Shown here one piece after another: positions 8,842 through 17,352 of a stretch of 47,193 nt of DNA. Position numbers and translations under genes: made by a program. The notes under the pieces are model-generated. The model did not search any database and was not told the DNA's origin. It saw only the letters and a list, made by a program, of their open reading frames with translations. The stretch comes from an uncultured Alphaproteobacteria bacterium. GTDB taxonomy: Bacteria > Pseudomonadota > Alphaproteobacteria > Thalassobaculales > Thalassobaculaceae. The first letter of the stretch is position 1. Every line of letters starts with the position of its first letter. Location: assembly GCA_902629125.1 (NCBI GenBank), contig CACOPQ010000014.1:1-47193 (forward strand), in the 5' to 3' direction.

Positions 8842-10296
8842 ATGACAACGTCTGCAACAAACTTAGTTAATATGACCGCCAACGAAATTGTTGGTTTGTT
8901 AAAGAAAAGAGAAGTAACCGCAGCTGAACTCCTAGATGCATTGAGGGAAAGAATCAGTGAGGTTGATAATAAAGTAAATGCTCTACCCACTTTATGTTGG
9001 GAAAGGGCCTACGAAGATGCCGATAAAATGTCAAATTTAAGTTTAGACGAACGCGGCATACTGGCAGGCTTGCCTGTAGCCATAAAGGATCTCAACCCCG
9101 TTAGCGGCGTGCGCTCCACCTGGGGGTCGCCAATCTACCGAGATTTTGTGCCTACGCGATCTGATTGCCTGGTTGAAAATCTGGAAAAGGAAGGTGGGAT
9201 AGTTTACGCAAAAACAAACACGCCAGAATTTGGCGCTGGGGCAAACACTTTTAATGAAGTCTTTGGCGCCACTTTAAATCCTTGGGACACCACCAAAAGT
9301 TGTGCCGGGTCTTCTGGTGGATCCGCCGTAGCCTTGGCAACTGGCCAAGCTTGGCTGGCGAGCGGATCAGATCTTGGCGGTTCACTGAGAAACCCGGCAA
9401 GCTTTTGTTCTGTGGTAGGTTTTAGACCAAGCCCTGGTCGGGTAGCCTATGGAGCTGCGGGTGCTGGAGCGTATCCAAGCGGTTTGTACAGCATTCCAGG
9501 ACAGCCATTCAGCGTTGCCGGGCCTATGGCTCGCACAGTTGCCGACGTTGCTCTATTCTTAGATGCTTTGGTGGGGACTCATCCGGCTGATCCTATTTCA
9601 CTACCCAAAACTGAGAAAAGTTATCTCGAGGCCGTAAATAATCCAAGGAAACCCCGCAAAGTTGCCTTTTCACCTGATCTAGGAGTGACACCTGTCGATA
9701 GAGAAGTTGCGGATATTTGTAGAAAGGCAGCTGAGGTATTCGAAGACTTGGGATGCATAGTAGAGGAGGCGCATCCTGATTTCTCCGATGTGCAAGATAT
9801 ATTTCAGACTTGGCGCGCTATATCCTTTTACGTCAGTAAAAAAGAACTGCTTGATAATCAAAAAGATCTGCTGAAACCAGAGGTCATCTGGAATATTGAA
9901 AGAGCATCAGAAATAACAGTTGATGACTTTGCGCGGATCGAACTTGCTCGAGGACGTTACCTTGCACGAGCCAATGAATTTTTTCAGGATTATGACTTAT
10001 TACTTTGTCCTGCTACTGTTGTGCCGCCGTATCCAGTAGAGCAGCGGTTCGTCGAGAGCCTAGGTGATCATAAGTTCTCTAATTATGTAGAATGGCTGAC
10101 TATAGCGTATGCCATTACCCTCACTGGCCATCCCGCATTGAGTATACCCGCTGGGTTTACAGGATCTGGTTTACCTGTTGGCCTTCAAATGGTTGGAGGA
10201 CCGAGAGGGGAAGCAAATTTGCTCATGGCAGCCGAGCTTTATGAAAAAGCATCATCTATTAAGTTCGGGGTTCCCATAGATCCTATTACCTCTTAA
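8842..10296 (+). CDS. Amidase (amidase-signature family)
   Basis: A 484-residue amidase-signature enzyme that hydrolyses a carboxamide to acid and amine or ammonia. All three catalytic residues can be placed: K82 in LPVAIKDL, the cis-serine S157 in CAGSSGGSA and the nucleophile S181 in GSDLGGSLR. The C-terminus ALSIPAGFTGSGLPVGLQMVGG is characteristic. It is not a GatA, since no gatB or gatC is nearby. As last gene of the forward catabolic run it may release an acid that the CoA-transferase activates; this link is inferred. Ribosome site before the ATG is poor. Confidence 0.9.
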   Translation: MTTSATNLVNMTANEIVGLLKKREVTAAELLDALRERISEVDNKVNALPTLCWERAYEDADKMSNLSLDERGILAGLPVAIKDLNPVSGVRSTWGSPIYRDFVPTRSDCLVENLEKEGGIVYAKTNTPEFGAGANTFNEVFGATLNPWDTTKSCAGSSGGSAVALATGQAWLASGSDLGGSLRNPASFCSVVGFRPSPGRVAYGAAGAGAYPSGLYSIPGQPFSVAGPMARTVADVALFLDALVGTHPADPISLPKTEKSYLEAVNNPRKPRKVAFSPDLGVTPVDREVADICRKAAEVFEDLGCIVEEAHPDFSDVQDIFQTWRAISFYVSKKELLDNQKDLLKPEVIWNIERASEITVDDFARIELARGRYLARANEFFQDYDLLLCPATVVPPYPVEQRFVESLGDHKFSNYVEWLTIAYAITLTGHPALSIPAGFTGSGLPVGLQMVGGPRGEANLLMAAELYEKASSIKFGVPIDPITS

Positions 10297-10339
10297 GGTT
10301 ATTCAGTGTATCAAATAAAAAACAGGATAAGATTCTATC

Positions 10340-10630
10340 ATGCCAGAGTTATTAAATTCTGCCCAACGACAAGACGCTCTTGAAAATTTAACTGGCTGGA
10401 GCGAAGCAACCGACGGAAAAGCAATAAGAAAAGTGTTTGAATTCAGAGATTTTAAGCAAGCTTTTGGTTTCATGTCACAGGCTGCTCTAAAGGCGGAACA
10501 AATGGACCACCACCCGGAATGGAGCAATGTTTACAATAGAGTCGACGTGACGTTATCTACGCATGATGCCGGGGGTGTAACAGAATTAGATATTCAATTA
10601 GCCGCTTTTATGGATAACGCCGTCAGTTAG
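10340..10630 (+). CDS. phhB: Pterin-4a-carbinolamine dehydratase
   Basis: A 96-residue member of the PCD/DCoH family, which dehydrates 4a-hydroxytetrahydrobiopterin formed by aromatic amino acid hydroxylases; bacterial members may also act in molybdopterin or folate contexts. The diagnostic active-site segment AEQMDHHPEWSNVYNRVDV lies near residues 52-70, with the later histidine in STHDAGG. The N-terminal RQDALENLTGW is typical. AGGATAAG precedes the ATG. No phenylalanine hydroxylase is in the window. The stop codon overlaps the end of an opposite-strand phoB-like remnant. Confidence 0.9.
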   Translation: MPELLNSAQRQDALENLTGWSEATDGKAIRKVFEFRDFKQAFGFMSQAALKAEQMDHHPEWSNVYNRVDVTLSTHDAGGVTELDIQLAAFMDNAVS

Positions 10631-10781
10631 TATTTGATGTGACATCAAGAGAATAGCCGGCCCCCCGGACCGTGCGTACCAACTCCGTTCCATCCCAAGC
10701 ATTTAGTGCCTTTCTTAAGCGCCTTATATGAACATCTACAGTTCTTGCTTCAACATTTAAATGATCCAACCATAAAAACTT
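10623..10781 (-). pseudogene. Remnant of a PhoB/OmpR-type response regulator C-terminal DNA-binding domain
   Basis: On the minus strand a frame between an in-frame TAA (10784-10782) and a TGA (10625-10623) encodes about 52 residues containing ARTVDVHIRRLRKALN, GTELVRTVRGAGYSLD and an upstream LDHLNVE. This matches the recognition helix and C-terminal hairpin of the PhoB winged-helix domain (RTVDVHIRRLRKAL ... VRTVRGAGY). No start codon, receiver domain or first half of the winged helix is present, and only 56 bases separate it from cobA. I read it as a truncated, decayed response-regulator gene. It overlaps the phhB stop by eight bases. Confidence 0.8.
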
Positions 10782-10837
10782 TTATTGCACATTATTATTT
10801 GTATGCAAAAACATCAACGATGACATAATGTAGAGAA

Positions 10838-11671
10838 ATGTTGATACCTCAATTTGATATAACCTTAAAGAAGGGGAGCGTTTGGCTTGCTGGAGCCGGG
10901 CCGGGTGACCCTGGATTACTAACGTTGCATACGCTAAGCGGTCTGAATCAGGCAGATATCATTGTCTATGATGCTTTAGTTAGTAAGGAAATTTTAAAGT
11001 TGGCAAATCCATTAGCCTCTCTTGAGTTCGCAGGGAAAAGAGGCGGAAAGCCCTCACCAAAGCAAGTTGATATTTCTCTTAGGCTAATCCACCTCGCCAG
11101 AAAAAATAAGCGCGTTCTCAGACTGAAAGGAGGAGATCCTTTTGTTTTTGGACGAGGAGGTGAAGAAGCCACAGCGCTGTATGAAGCAGGCATTCCTTTT
11201 AGAATTATTCCGGGGATAACTTCGGGTATTGGAGGACTAGCATATGCTGGAATACCACTTACTCATCGCGACACAAACCATGCCGTCACCCTTGTCACAG
11301 GACATGACGCGATAGGCGGAATTTCGACCATTGACTGGGCTTCGATAAGTAAAAGTGCGCCCGTTATCGTCATTTATATGGCAATAAAACATTTAGACTC
11401 CATCGTGAATTCTCTGTTATCGGCAGGTAGACCGCATGACGAACCAATGGCTATAGTTTCGAATGCATCCTTGCCTAACCAGTTTGTTCTGGAGACGTCT
11501 TTGGGATCTTGTATGCGGGATTCGCAAGATTCCAGAGTCAAAGCACCATCTATCGTTGTGATCGGCCCGGTAGTGAATTTCAGAAATATGCTTAACTGGC
11601 TAAGTGAAATTCCTAAACCCATTAGTAAAGTTGAAACGTTAGCTGATTTTAAAACTAAGCAAGCTGGATAG
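10838..11671 (+). CDS. cobA: Uroporphyrinogen-III C-methyltransferase
   Basis: A 277-residue SUMT enzyme that methylates uroporphyrinogen III at C2 and C7 with SAM, giving precorrin-2, the first committed step to cobalamin (and siroheme). Motifs: VWLAGAGPGDPGLLTLHT near residues 15-32, IVYDALVS, GKRGGKPSPKQ, RLKGGDPFVFGRGGEE near 100-115, IIPGITSG and PLTHRD. It is a stand-alone CobA with no CysG oxidase/ferrochelatase domain. The TTG start of cobB lies seven bases past its stop, so the two are translated together. The ribosome site is weak (GTAGAGAA). Confidence 0.95.
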   Translation: MLIPQFDITLKKGSVWLAGAGPGDPGLLTLHTLSGLNQADIIVYDALVSKEILKLANPLASLEFAGKRGGKPSPKQVDISLRLIHLARKNKRVLRLKGGDPFVFGRGGEEATALYEAGIPFRIIPGITSGIGGLAYAGIPLTHRDTNHAVTLVTGHDAIGGISTIDWASISKSAPVIVIYMAIKHLDSIVNSLLSAGRPHDEPMAIVSNASLPNQFVLETSLGSCMRDSQDSRVKAPSIVVIGPVVNFRNMLNWLSEIPKPISKVETLADFKTKQAG

Positions 11672-11678
11672 GACAATC

Positions 11679-12983
11679 TTGGCTACTCCCGGCATAATTA
11701 TAAGTGCGCCGACGAGTGGTGCTGGCAAAACAACCATAACGCTTGGTATTTTGCGCGCTCTTAGAGATAAAGGATTAAACGTTTCTGCTGCAAAAATTGG
11801 GCCCGACTATATCGATTCTAAATTCCACGAGCTAGCCGGCAGTGGCAGATGCGTAAACCTAGATACTTGGGGAATGAACAAGCTGCAATTACAATATTTG
11901 GCCAGTGAAACATCCAAAGATTCCGATATATTTGTTGTAGAAGGAGTCATGGGGCTGTTTGATGGCGCACTTCAATCAGGTGAAAGTGGTAATGGCTCGA
12001 CTGCTAGCGCGGCACTCGAACTCGGGATGCCAATAATTCTTGTTATAGATGCCAGTTCCCAGGCGCAATCTGTTGCCGCGCTTGCTTCCGGTTTTTTGAA
12101 CCACGATAAACAGCTAAATTTTGCGGGTGTAATTCTTAATAGAGTAAGCAGCGAACGCCATGGAAAACTATTGGAAAGCGCTTTGTCCGACTCGGGCATT
12201 AAAGTGCTTGGTACCATACCTAGCGATAATGACCTGAATTTACCATCTAGGCATCTTGGTTTGGTGCAAGCGGAGGAAAACGACGCATTAGAACGATTCA
12301 TACATAAAGCTTCTAAATCAATATCGTCAAATGTAGACCTTAGTGCGATTAAAGAGGCGTCCAAAAGTAGTATCTCAAGCTCTACTGAGGCAAATTTCTT
12401 AAAGCCTTTAGGTCAACACATCGCGGTAGCGCGAGATTTAGCCTTTAATTTCGCTTACACTCATATTCTAGAAAATTGGATGCGCCTAGGAGCAAAACTC
12501 TCATATTTTTCACCGCTCGATAATGAAGCACCAGATAACTCTTGTGACGCTATATATCTGTCAGGCGGTTATCCCGAACTTTTTGCAGAAAGGCTTTCAA
12601 AGAATACAACGTTCCTAGATAGTTTAAGAATAGCGGGTGCATCTGGAAAAGTTATCTATGGTGAGTGTGGGGGGTTCATGGTACTAGGCCAGACTCTCAC
12701 CGATGCGTCAGGAACTAGTTTTGCCATGTCTGGACTTTTAGATTTAAAAACAACCTTTGAAAACCCAAAGCTCTCGTTAGGATATCGATTGGGAGAGCTT
12801 ATAACTGACTGCCCACTTGGTGAAAAGGGTCAACTTTTTCGTTCGCACGAATTCCACTATTCCCGCATCATACATGAAAGTGGCGAAAATCTTTTCTCCG
12901 TTCACGATGCTTCTGGAGAATCTAAGGGGGGTCTCGGCATTATAAAAGGCTCCGTAATTGGATCCTTCTTACATATAATTTGA
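11679..12983 (+). CDS. cobB: Cobyrinic acid a,c-diamide synthase (hydrogenobyrinate a,c-diamide synthase)
   Basis: A 434-residue amidotransferase that amidates carboxylates a and c of (hydrogeno)byrinic acid using glutamine and ATP. The N-terminal ATP domain starts IIISAPTSGAGKTT, with KIGPDYIDSKFH and VEGVMGLFDG. The C-terminal class I glutaminase domain has the nucleophile cysteine in YGECGGFMVLG (about residue 330) and the SHEFHYS segment. Start is TTG at 11679, with GGATAGGA 5 bases upstream and no better ATG. In the aerobic route its product is the substrate of the CobNST chelatase, whose genes lie at 17.4-27.3 kb. It ends 18 bases from the convergent fur gene. Confidence 0.93.
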   Translation: MATPGIIISAPTSGAGKTTITLGILRALRDKGLNVSAAKIGPDYIDSKFHELAGSGRCVNLDTWGMNKLQLQYLASETSKDSDIFVVEGVMGLFDGALQSGESGNGSTASAALELGMPIILVIDASSQAQSVAALASGFLNHDKQLNFAGVILNRVSSERHGKLLESALSDSGIKVLGTIPSDNDLNLPSRHLGLVQAEENDALERFIHKASKSISSNVDLSAIKEASKSSISSSTEANFLKPLGQHIAVARDLAFNFAYTHILENWMRLGAKLSYFSPLDNEAPDNSCDAIYLSGGYPELFAERLSKNTTFLDSLRIAGASGKVIYGECGGFMVLGQTLTDASGTSFAMSGLLDLKTTFENPKLSLGYRLGELITDCPLGEKGQLFRSHEFHYSRIIHESGENLFSVHDASGESKGGLGIIKGSVIGSFLHII

Positions 12984-13001
12984 TTAGTGCAACGTTTAGA
13001 A

Positions 13002-13424
13002 CTAGTTTTTCGAAATTGGACTACCGAACAATTCTAAATGATGGTCTACAAGCTCATAGCCTAACTCATTGGCTATTTTTACTTTCAGGTTTTCAAGTTC
13101 CTCATTGTAAAACTCGATAACTTCGCCAGTTCGAACATCTATTAGATGATGATGATGGTCTTCGTCACCTTGAATTTCTTCATAACGCGCGCGCCCGTCT
13201 CCAAAGTCTCTTTTGGAAACAATATTTGTATCCTCAAAAAGCTTCATAGTTCTATATACGGTAGCAATAGATATCGAAGGGTCTAAGTCTCTGACCCGCC
13301 TGTGCAACGCTTCAACATCGGGGTGGTCTGTAGCATCGGAAAGAACTCGGGCAATCACTTTCCGGGGCTCCGTCATTTTAAGGCCCTTTTCGACGCACAT
13401 TTTTGCGATCCTTGAATCCTGCAT
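13002..13424 (-). CDS. fur: Fur-family transcriptional repressor (Fur/Mur type)
   Basis: A 140-residue ferric-uptake-regulator family protein. Winged-helix part: KMTEPRKVIARVL and SISIATVYRTMKLFED (recognition helix near residues 52-66). Metal-site part: histidine-rich DEDHHHHLIDVRTGEVIEF. The C-terminal CxxC zinc pair of E. coli Fur is missing, which is normal for alphaproteobacterial Fur/Mur. The HHHHLID segment and DGRARYE favour Fur/Mur over Irr, but sensing of iron versus manganese cannot be told. It is convergent with cobB. A possible target operator, TGCAACTAAGTTGCA, lies upstream of the Fe-type permease at 22.5 kb. Confidence 0.88.
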   Translation of the reverse strand: MQDSRIAKMCVEKGLKMTEPRKVIARVLSDATDHPDVEALHRRVRDLDPSISIATVYRTMKLFEDTNIVSKRDFGDGRARYEEIQGDEDHHHHLIDVRTGEVIEFYNEELENLKVKIANELGYELVDHHLELFGSPISKN

Positions 13425-13550
13425 AATACTTACAGCCTAAAATCAATCCTATTATATTATTTAACAGTATATCCCAGTCTGGTAAATCGTAAAGCCTGAC
13501 TTTTAATTTTTAAAAGACTGCGAGCTCTCTGAGATAACATTCCTTGTTTC

Positions 13551-13568
13551 TCAATATAACTATATTGA
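13551..13568. promoter_or_regulatory. Perfect 18-bp palindrome between fur and tRNA-Thr
   Basis: TCAATATAACTATATTGA consists of two 8-base arms around AC. It lies 35 bases before the 5' end of the tRNA and 127 bases upstream of the fur start. The right arm overlaps TTGAAA (13565-13570), a possible -35 element for the tRNA. It could be a dimeric repressor site or part of the tRNA promoter; A+T-rich chance symmetry is possible. Confidence 0.35.
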
Positions 13569-13602
13569 AAAAATTGATATTAACCTTTAAGAAGATTTTA
13601 GT

Positions 13603-13678
13603 GCTGCTTTAGCTCAGTTGGTAGAGCATCTCATTCGTAATGAGAGGGTCAGGTGTTCAAGTCACCTAAGCAGCACCA
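13603..13678 (+). tRNA. tRNA-Thr, anticodon CGU
   Basis: A complete 76-base cloverleaf. Acceptor arms GCTGCTT/AAGCAGC, D stem GCTC/GAGC, anticodon stem TCTCA/TGAGA with loop TTCGTAA (anticodon CGT, reading ACG threonine codons), five-base variable loop, T stem AGGTG/CACCT with loop TTCAAGT, discriminator A and an encoded CCA. No disrupted pairs. The MaoC-like gene starts 38 bases later. Confidence 0.97.
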
Positions 13679-13716
13679 CCTCCTTGATAGACCTAGAAAA
13701 ATAAGGGAAACAGCAT

Positions 13717-14178
13717 ATGCCAAATAATTTATATTATGCCGAAGATTTCAGGGAAGGAGACACATTTAACCTTGGGACTTATAATGTAACTAAAGAAGAA
13801 ATTGTTGATTTTTCAAACAAATATGATCCGTTTCCCTTTCACGTAGATGAGACAAAAGCCAAAGAAACTATTTTTGAGGGCATTATCTCAAGTGGATGGC
13901 TTACGGCCCTGATTTGGCTGAGGATGATGCATGAAAAATTTTTATCCTATGAAGTTACTTTAGGCTCACCCGGACATGAAGAGATGCTTTGGCCCCAACC
14001 TGTTAGACCAGGGGACACCCTAAATGGAAGCATAGCGATAAAAGGCGTAAAAATATCAAAAAGCAAGCCCGATTTGGGCTTCATTCGATATGAGGCTTTA
14101 CTTAAAAATCAGAACCAAAAGTGCGTATTTTCAACTACGAGCACGCTAATAATTAAAACACGGCAAAGTGCTGGCTAA
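13717..14178 (+). CDS. MaoC-like dehydratase (hot-dog fold)
   Basis: A 153-residue hot-dog protein related to R-specific enoyl-CoA hydratases. The hydratase-like active-site block appears as KYDPFPFHVDETKAKET (about residues 36-52) followed by FEGIISSGWLTA (about 55-66); D and H of DPFPFHVD are the expected catalytic pair. The ending FIRYEALLKNQNQKCVFSTT is typical of the family. AGGGAA precedes the ATG. It stands alone after the tRNA and converges with the unknown membrane protein gene, eight bases apart. Substrate unknown, though an acyl-CoA role would fit the catabolic genes at the window start. Confidence 0.85.
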   Translation: MPNNLYYAEDFREGDTFNLGTYNVTKEEIVDFSNKYDPFPFHVDETKAKETIFEGIISSGWLTALIWLRMMHEKFLSYEVTLGSPGHEEMLWPQPVRPGDTLNGSIAIKGVKISKSKPDLGFIRYEALLKNQNQKCVFSTTSTLIIKTRQSAG

Positions 14179-14185
14179 GTTGAAT

Positions 14186-14608
14186 TTACATCAATTTACT
14201 AAGAAATGCACTCAATGTGTCAAAGCCATAGAGAATTCCGAGGCCCCCTACCAATATGAGAACCAGCCAGAAGATAGCTTTCCCGGCTACCATGAAGTCA
14301 CTGCTTTTTTTAGGCTGTGGTCTTTTTCTCGAAGAAATACGCCCTTCCCGCGGCGGCACTACTCCAGCGCTATCCTCGCTCTTTGGTTTTACGGTGACTT
14401 TTTTTGTGGTATCGAAGATGGTCTGTTCTTTCGACGTTCCCGATTGATCGTCATAGATTTCTCCTATGACTTTAACGCCCTCTAGATGTCCCTGACCATA
14501 TAAATTTCTGGCCTCTTCTATCGCCTCATCTCTATCAGAATAGTGAGTGTCTGTTTGCCACTCGCCATTTTTAAGGGTTAATACCTCAAAATTCGTTTGC
14601 TTCGCCAT
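14186..14608 (-). CDS. Conserved-looking hypothetical protein with one C-terminal membrane helix
   Basis: A 140-residue protein I do not recognise by name. The N-terminal half is soluble and mixed alpha/beta (FEVLTLKNGEWQTD, then DRDEAIEEARNLYGQG); the middle is a charged, proline-containing linker (PPREGRISSRKRPQPKK); residues near 109-130 form one hydrophobic helix (AIFWLVLILVGGLGILYGF). AGGATAACTA before the ATG is a good ribosome site. The opposite-strand frame over the same bases has no such organisation. It is downstream of the BI-1-like gene on the same strand but separated by a strong terminator, so it probably has its own promoter in 14609-14690. Confidence 0.75.
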   Translation of the reverse strand: MAKQTNFEVLTLKNGEWQTDTHYSDRDEAIEEARNLYGQGHLEGVKVIGEIYDDQSGTSKEQTIFDTTKKVTVKPKSEDSAGVVPPREGRISSRKRPQPKKSSDFMVAGKAIFWLVLILVGGLGILYGFDTLSAFLSKLM

Positions 14609-14692
14609 TAGTTATCCTAACTAGCTGACTTATGATGTATACAACTATATTACTGCAACCTTGTTTACAACCTAATAGCCACTGGTCGCAAA

Positions 14693-14720
14693 TAAAAAAG
14701 CGCTCGTTAACGAGCGCTTT
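14693..14720 (-). terminator. Rho-independent terminator of the Bax-inhibitor-1 gene
   Basis: GCGCTCGTTAACGAGCGC (14700-14717) is a perfect palindrome giving a 7-bp G+C-rich stem with a TTAA loop. Read on the minus strand it is followed directly by TTTTTTATT, a classic U-tract. It lies 33 bases after the minus-strand stop codon at 14751. The other side (TTTCTT) is T-rich too, so it may work in both directions. Confidence 0.9.
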
Positions 14721-14750
14721 CTTAAATTCCTGTTTTATATAACTTAGTTG

Positions 14751-15482
14751 CTACTCCCTGTTTCCAAAGAGACTAAGAAGCATTATGAAAAGATTTATAA
14801 AGTCGAGATACAAGCGAAGCGCGCCATGTATTGACTTCTTAGCTTGTGTTTCCCCGTCATCACTCTCCCGATAGTCGTTCTTTATGGATTGCGTGTCATA
14901 AGCCGTTAAGCCAGCAAAAACGAGAACGCCAATCACTGAGATCGCGAACTGAAGAGCCGAGGAGGCAAGGAAGATATTAACGACAGATGCTATCAAAATT
15001 CCTATCAAACCCATGAAAAGGAATGAACCCATCCCAGTGAGATCTTTTTTGGTTGTATAACCATAGAGGCTAGTACCTGCGAACATTCCAGCTGCAATAA
15101 AGAACACTCGCGTTATACTTTCTCCCGTATACACAAGGAAAATGCTAGACAGCGAGAGCCCCATCAATGAAGCGTAAATCCAAAAGACGACTTGGGCTGT
15201 AGAGGATGCCATTGAATGCAACTTTGCCGCAAAAAAGAATACCATACCTATAGGAGCCAACATAATTACCCATTTTAGCGGGGACATGTAGATAGCATAG
15301 CCGAAACCGGTTAGTTGGCCGCCCTGTATTGCAGCAAACGAGGCACCTAGAGCTACTAAGCCCGTTATAGCCAGACCAATTGTCATATGATTATAAACAC
15401 CCAACATATATTGGCGAAGACCAACATCTACGTGCGCATCTTGAGCTTGCGATTTTGACATCAACCTTGGATCAAAAGCCAT
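14751..15482 (-). CDS. Bax inhibitor-1 / YccA family membrane protein
   Basis: A 243-residue protein with about seven hydrophobic helices and the family's typical pieces: a soluble N-terminus with RQYMLGVYNHMTIGLAITG, ASLMGLSLSSIFLVYTG in the middle, and FAGLTAYDTQSIKNDY followed by ALRLYLDFINLFIMLLSLFGNRE at the end. The two aspartates of the pH-dependent latch (AYDTQ and YLDFIN) are present. BI-1 family members act as calcium or pH-sensitive channels or interact with FtsH; which applies here is unknown. It carries its own terminator. Confidence 0.92.
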   Translation of the reverse strand: MAFDPRLMSKSQAQDAHVDVGLRQYMLGVYNHMTIGLAITGLVALGASFAAIQGGQLTGFGYAIYMSPLKWVIMLAPIGMVFFFAAKLHSMASSTAQVVFWIYASLMGLSLSSIFLVYTGESITRVFFIAAGMFAGTSLYGYTTKKDLTGMGSFLFMGLIGILIASVVNIFLASSALQFAISVIGVLVFAGLTAYDTQSIKNDYRESDDGETQAKKSIHGALRLYLDFINLFIMLLSLFGNRE

Positions 15483-15581
15483 TTAGGAAACCTTTCAAAA
15501 TTAAATACTATGCAAACAATATAAGCGATTTAATTTAAAATTCAATGCTGCTTATTAAGTAGATCACGAAGGAAAAAGTAC

Positions 15582-16712
15582 CTATCCAGACGACCGCGCT
15601 TCCTGCAGCCGTTCATGATATCTACTCTTTTTATTCCGCTCCTTTACGCTTGCTGATTTTAGCTGTCCGCAAGCCGCCAAAATATCTTCTCCTCTTGGCG
15701 TTCTCACTGGAGAGGGGTAACCGGCTTTGAGAACTATCTTCGCAAAGTCTTCTATTTGTTTTTTGTCAGAGCATTCATAAGGTGATCCAGGCCATGGATT
15801 AAAAGGAATGAGATTAATCTTCGCTGGTATACCCTTCATAAGACTGATCAAAGCTCTCGCGTCAGAGGTACTGTCATTCACTCCCTTAAGCATGACATAC
15901 TCGAAGGTGATCCTTCTTGAATTACTTACTCCCGGATATTCACGGCATGCATTAAGAAGTTCTTTCATGGGGTATTTTTTATTTATTGGCACAAGGATAT
16001 CTCTAACGTCATCCGTGACTGCATGTAACGAGATCGCTAAATTTACATCCGTTTCTAACCCACATCTATGAAACTCAGGAACAATGCCAGATGTAGAGAG
16101 CGTTATCCTTCTCTTAGAAATAGATATTCCCTCATTATCCATGATTATTTTGAGCGCCTTAATCACATTATCTAAATTGTAAAGGGGTTCACCCATTCCC
16201 ATGAGCACAATATTCGTTACCGGCCTACCTACTTGAGCAGATGGCCAGGCAGACAATTCATCAAAAGCGATCAATATCTGCCCCACCAACTCTGATGATG
16301 AGAGATTTCGGACAAGCCTCTGCGTACCCGTATGGCAGAATGAGCAATTAAGTGTGCACCCGACCTGGGAAGATATGCATAGCGTGCCTCTATCCTCCTC
16401 CGGAATAAATACCGTTTCTGCTTTTGCTCCATCCTCAAACTGAAGAAGCCACTTTATAGTCCCATCTGCACTAGTTTGCTTTTCGCTGACCTTTGGCCGT
16501 TTTATTGCGAATGTCTGGCCGAGTTGCGACCTTACTTTTTTAGACAAGGTGGTCATTTCTTCAAACGATGTTGCGCCCTTATGATATAGCCAGTGCCACA
16601 CCTGTCCACTACGAAACTTTTGCAAACCGAGGTTCAGAAAACGATCGCAAATTTCTTCACGAGATAAACCTATTATATTTTCTTGGTTTTTATTTTCGAC
16701 CAATTCGAGCAC
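15582..16712 (-). CDS. rlmN: Dual-specificity rRNA/tRNA (adenine-C2) methyltransferase
   Basis: A 376-residue radical-SAM methyltransferase making m2A at 23S rRNA position 2503 and in some tRNAs. The [4Fe-4S] motif is [19 protein letters not shown] (cysteines near 119, 123 and 126), the SAM region includes [17 protein letters not shown], and the second methyl-transfer cysteine is near residue 348 in ILAACGQL. Start is GTG at 16712, placing the ribosome site AAGGAG inside the end of the upstream gene. Only five bases separate it from the IalB-like gene, so the two are co-transcribed. Confidence 0.95.
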   Translation of the reverse strand: MLELVENKNQENIIGLSREEICDRFLNLGLQKFRSGQVWHWLYHKGATSFEEMTTLSKKVRSQLGQTFAIKRPKVSEKQTSADGTIKWLLQFEDGAKAETVFIPEEDRGTLCISSQVGCTLNCSFCHTGTQRLVRNLSSSELVGQILIAFDELSAWPSAQVGRPVTNIVLMGMGEPLYNLDNVIKALKIIMDNEGISISKRRITLSTSGIVPEFHRCGLETDVNLAISLHAVTDDVRDILVPINKKYPMKELLNACREYPGVSNSRRITFEYVMLKGVNDSTSDARALISLMKGIPAKINLIPFNPWPGSPYECSDKKQIEDFAKIVLKAGYPSPVRTPRGEDILAACGQLKSASVKERNKKSRYHERLQEARSSG

Positions 16713-16717
16713 ACTAA

Positions 16718-17287
16718 CTATTTACACTCCTTATCAATTCTTTTCTTCATCGCCGTAAAACCAGATAGGGAATAGGTGTCTGTTGTTTTGGTTCCTCTAC
16801 TTGATCTTCCTACAACAATCATTCTGTTACCCTTTTTCATTGAGTTAACCAGTTTGAAATCAGACGATTGATCACGCGACCACGCTCCATCGTCTTCCGT
16901 AAAAAGCTCGAAGGTAGTTTTTCCAATTGAGACTTTTACGCTGCTCCCTTTTTTAAAGGTATATCCTGCAATAAAATTAACCTCGCCCTTAATTTTTTTT
17001 GACGGACGGTTTGTGACTAAAGCGTAGGGCTGCCCACGCACTTTATATTTGCCTTTTTGTTTGATCGGAGCGCTGGCCATATAGCAAACGATACCTCCGT
17101 CTCCCTTAAATGTGTACGCCGTCCACGCCCTCTTTTCGGCAATTTTTTTTGGAGTTTGAGCTTCAGTGACACTTGCGAAGATGCTTAAAACGAAAATGCT
17201 CAACACGATTTTTACTATAGCTAAGTTCATTAAACTAATTTTCTGAGCTGTTAAGATGTGATCCCAAACTAGTCTTAGATTTTTCAT
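16718..17287 (-). CDS. Invasion-associated locus B (IalB) family protein, secreted
   Basis: Up to 189 residues. A hydrophobic segment ([18 protein letters not shown]) followed by TEAQ is a signal peptide, so the product is probably periplasmic. An internal ATG at 17230 (MNLAIVK...) would give a more ordinary signal peptide; neither start has a clear ribosome site. The mature part has [14 protein letters not shown], a V-N-RPSKK segment, two cysteines and repeated beta strands, as in the alphaproteobacterial IalB family. Despite the name the family is common in non-pathogens and its role is poorly known. It precedes rlmN by five bases, an arrangement I believe is common in this class. Confidence 0.75.
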   Translation of the reverse strand: MKNLRLVWDHILTAQKISLMNLAIVKIVLSIFVLSIFASVTEAQTPKKIAEKRAWTAYTFKGDGGIVCYMASAPIKQKGKYKVRGQPYALVTNRPSKKIKGEVNFIAGYTFKKGSSVKVSIGKTTFELFTEDDGAWSRDQSSDFKLVNSMKKGNRMIVVGRSSRGTKTTDTYSLSGFTAMKKRIDKECK

Positions 17288-17352
17288 CTCAAGTCAATAG
17301 AAACCCTTTGGTAGCCATGTTTTTTTTAACGCTTTAAGTGGACGAGCGGCAA

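Noticed and set aside
10781-10815. TTGCA ... TGCAA spaced arms before cobA as an operator
   Set aside because: Arms are only five bases, far apart and in A+T-rich sequence; too weak to claim.
14168-14485. Plus-strand 105-codon frame after the MaoC-like gene
   Set aside because: It mirrors the minus-strand 140-residue membrane protein, which has a good ribosome site and coherent domain layout.
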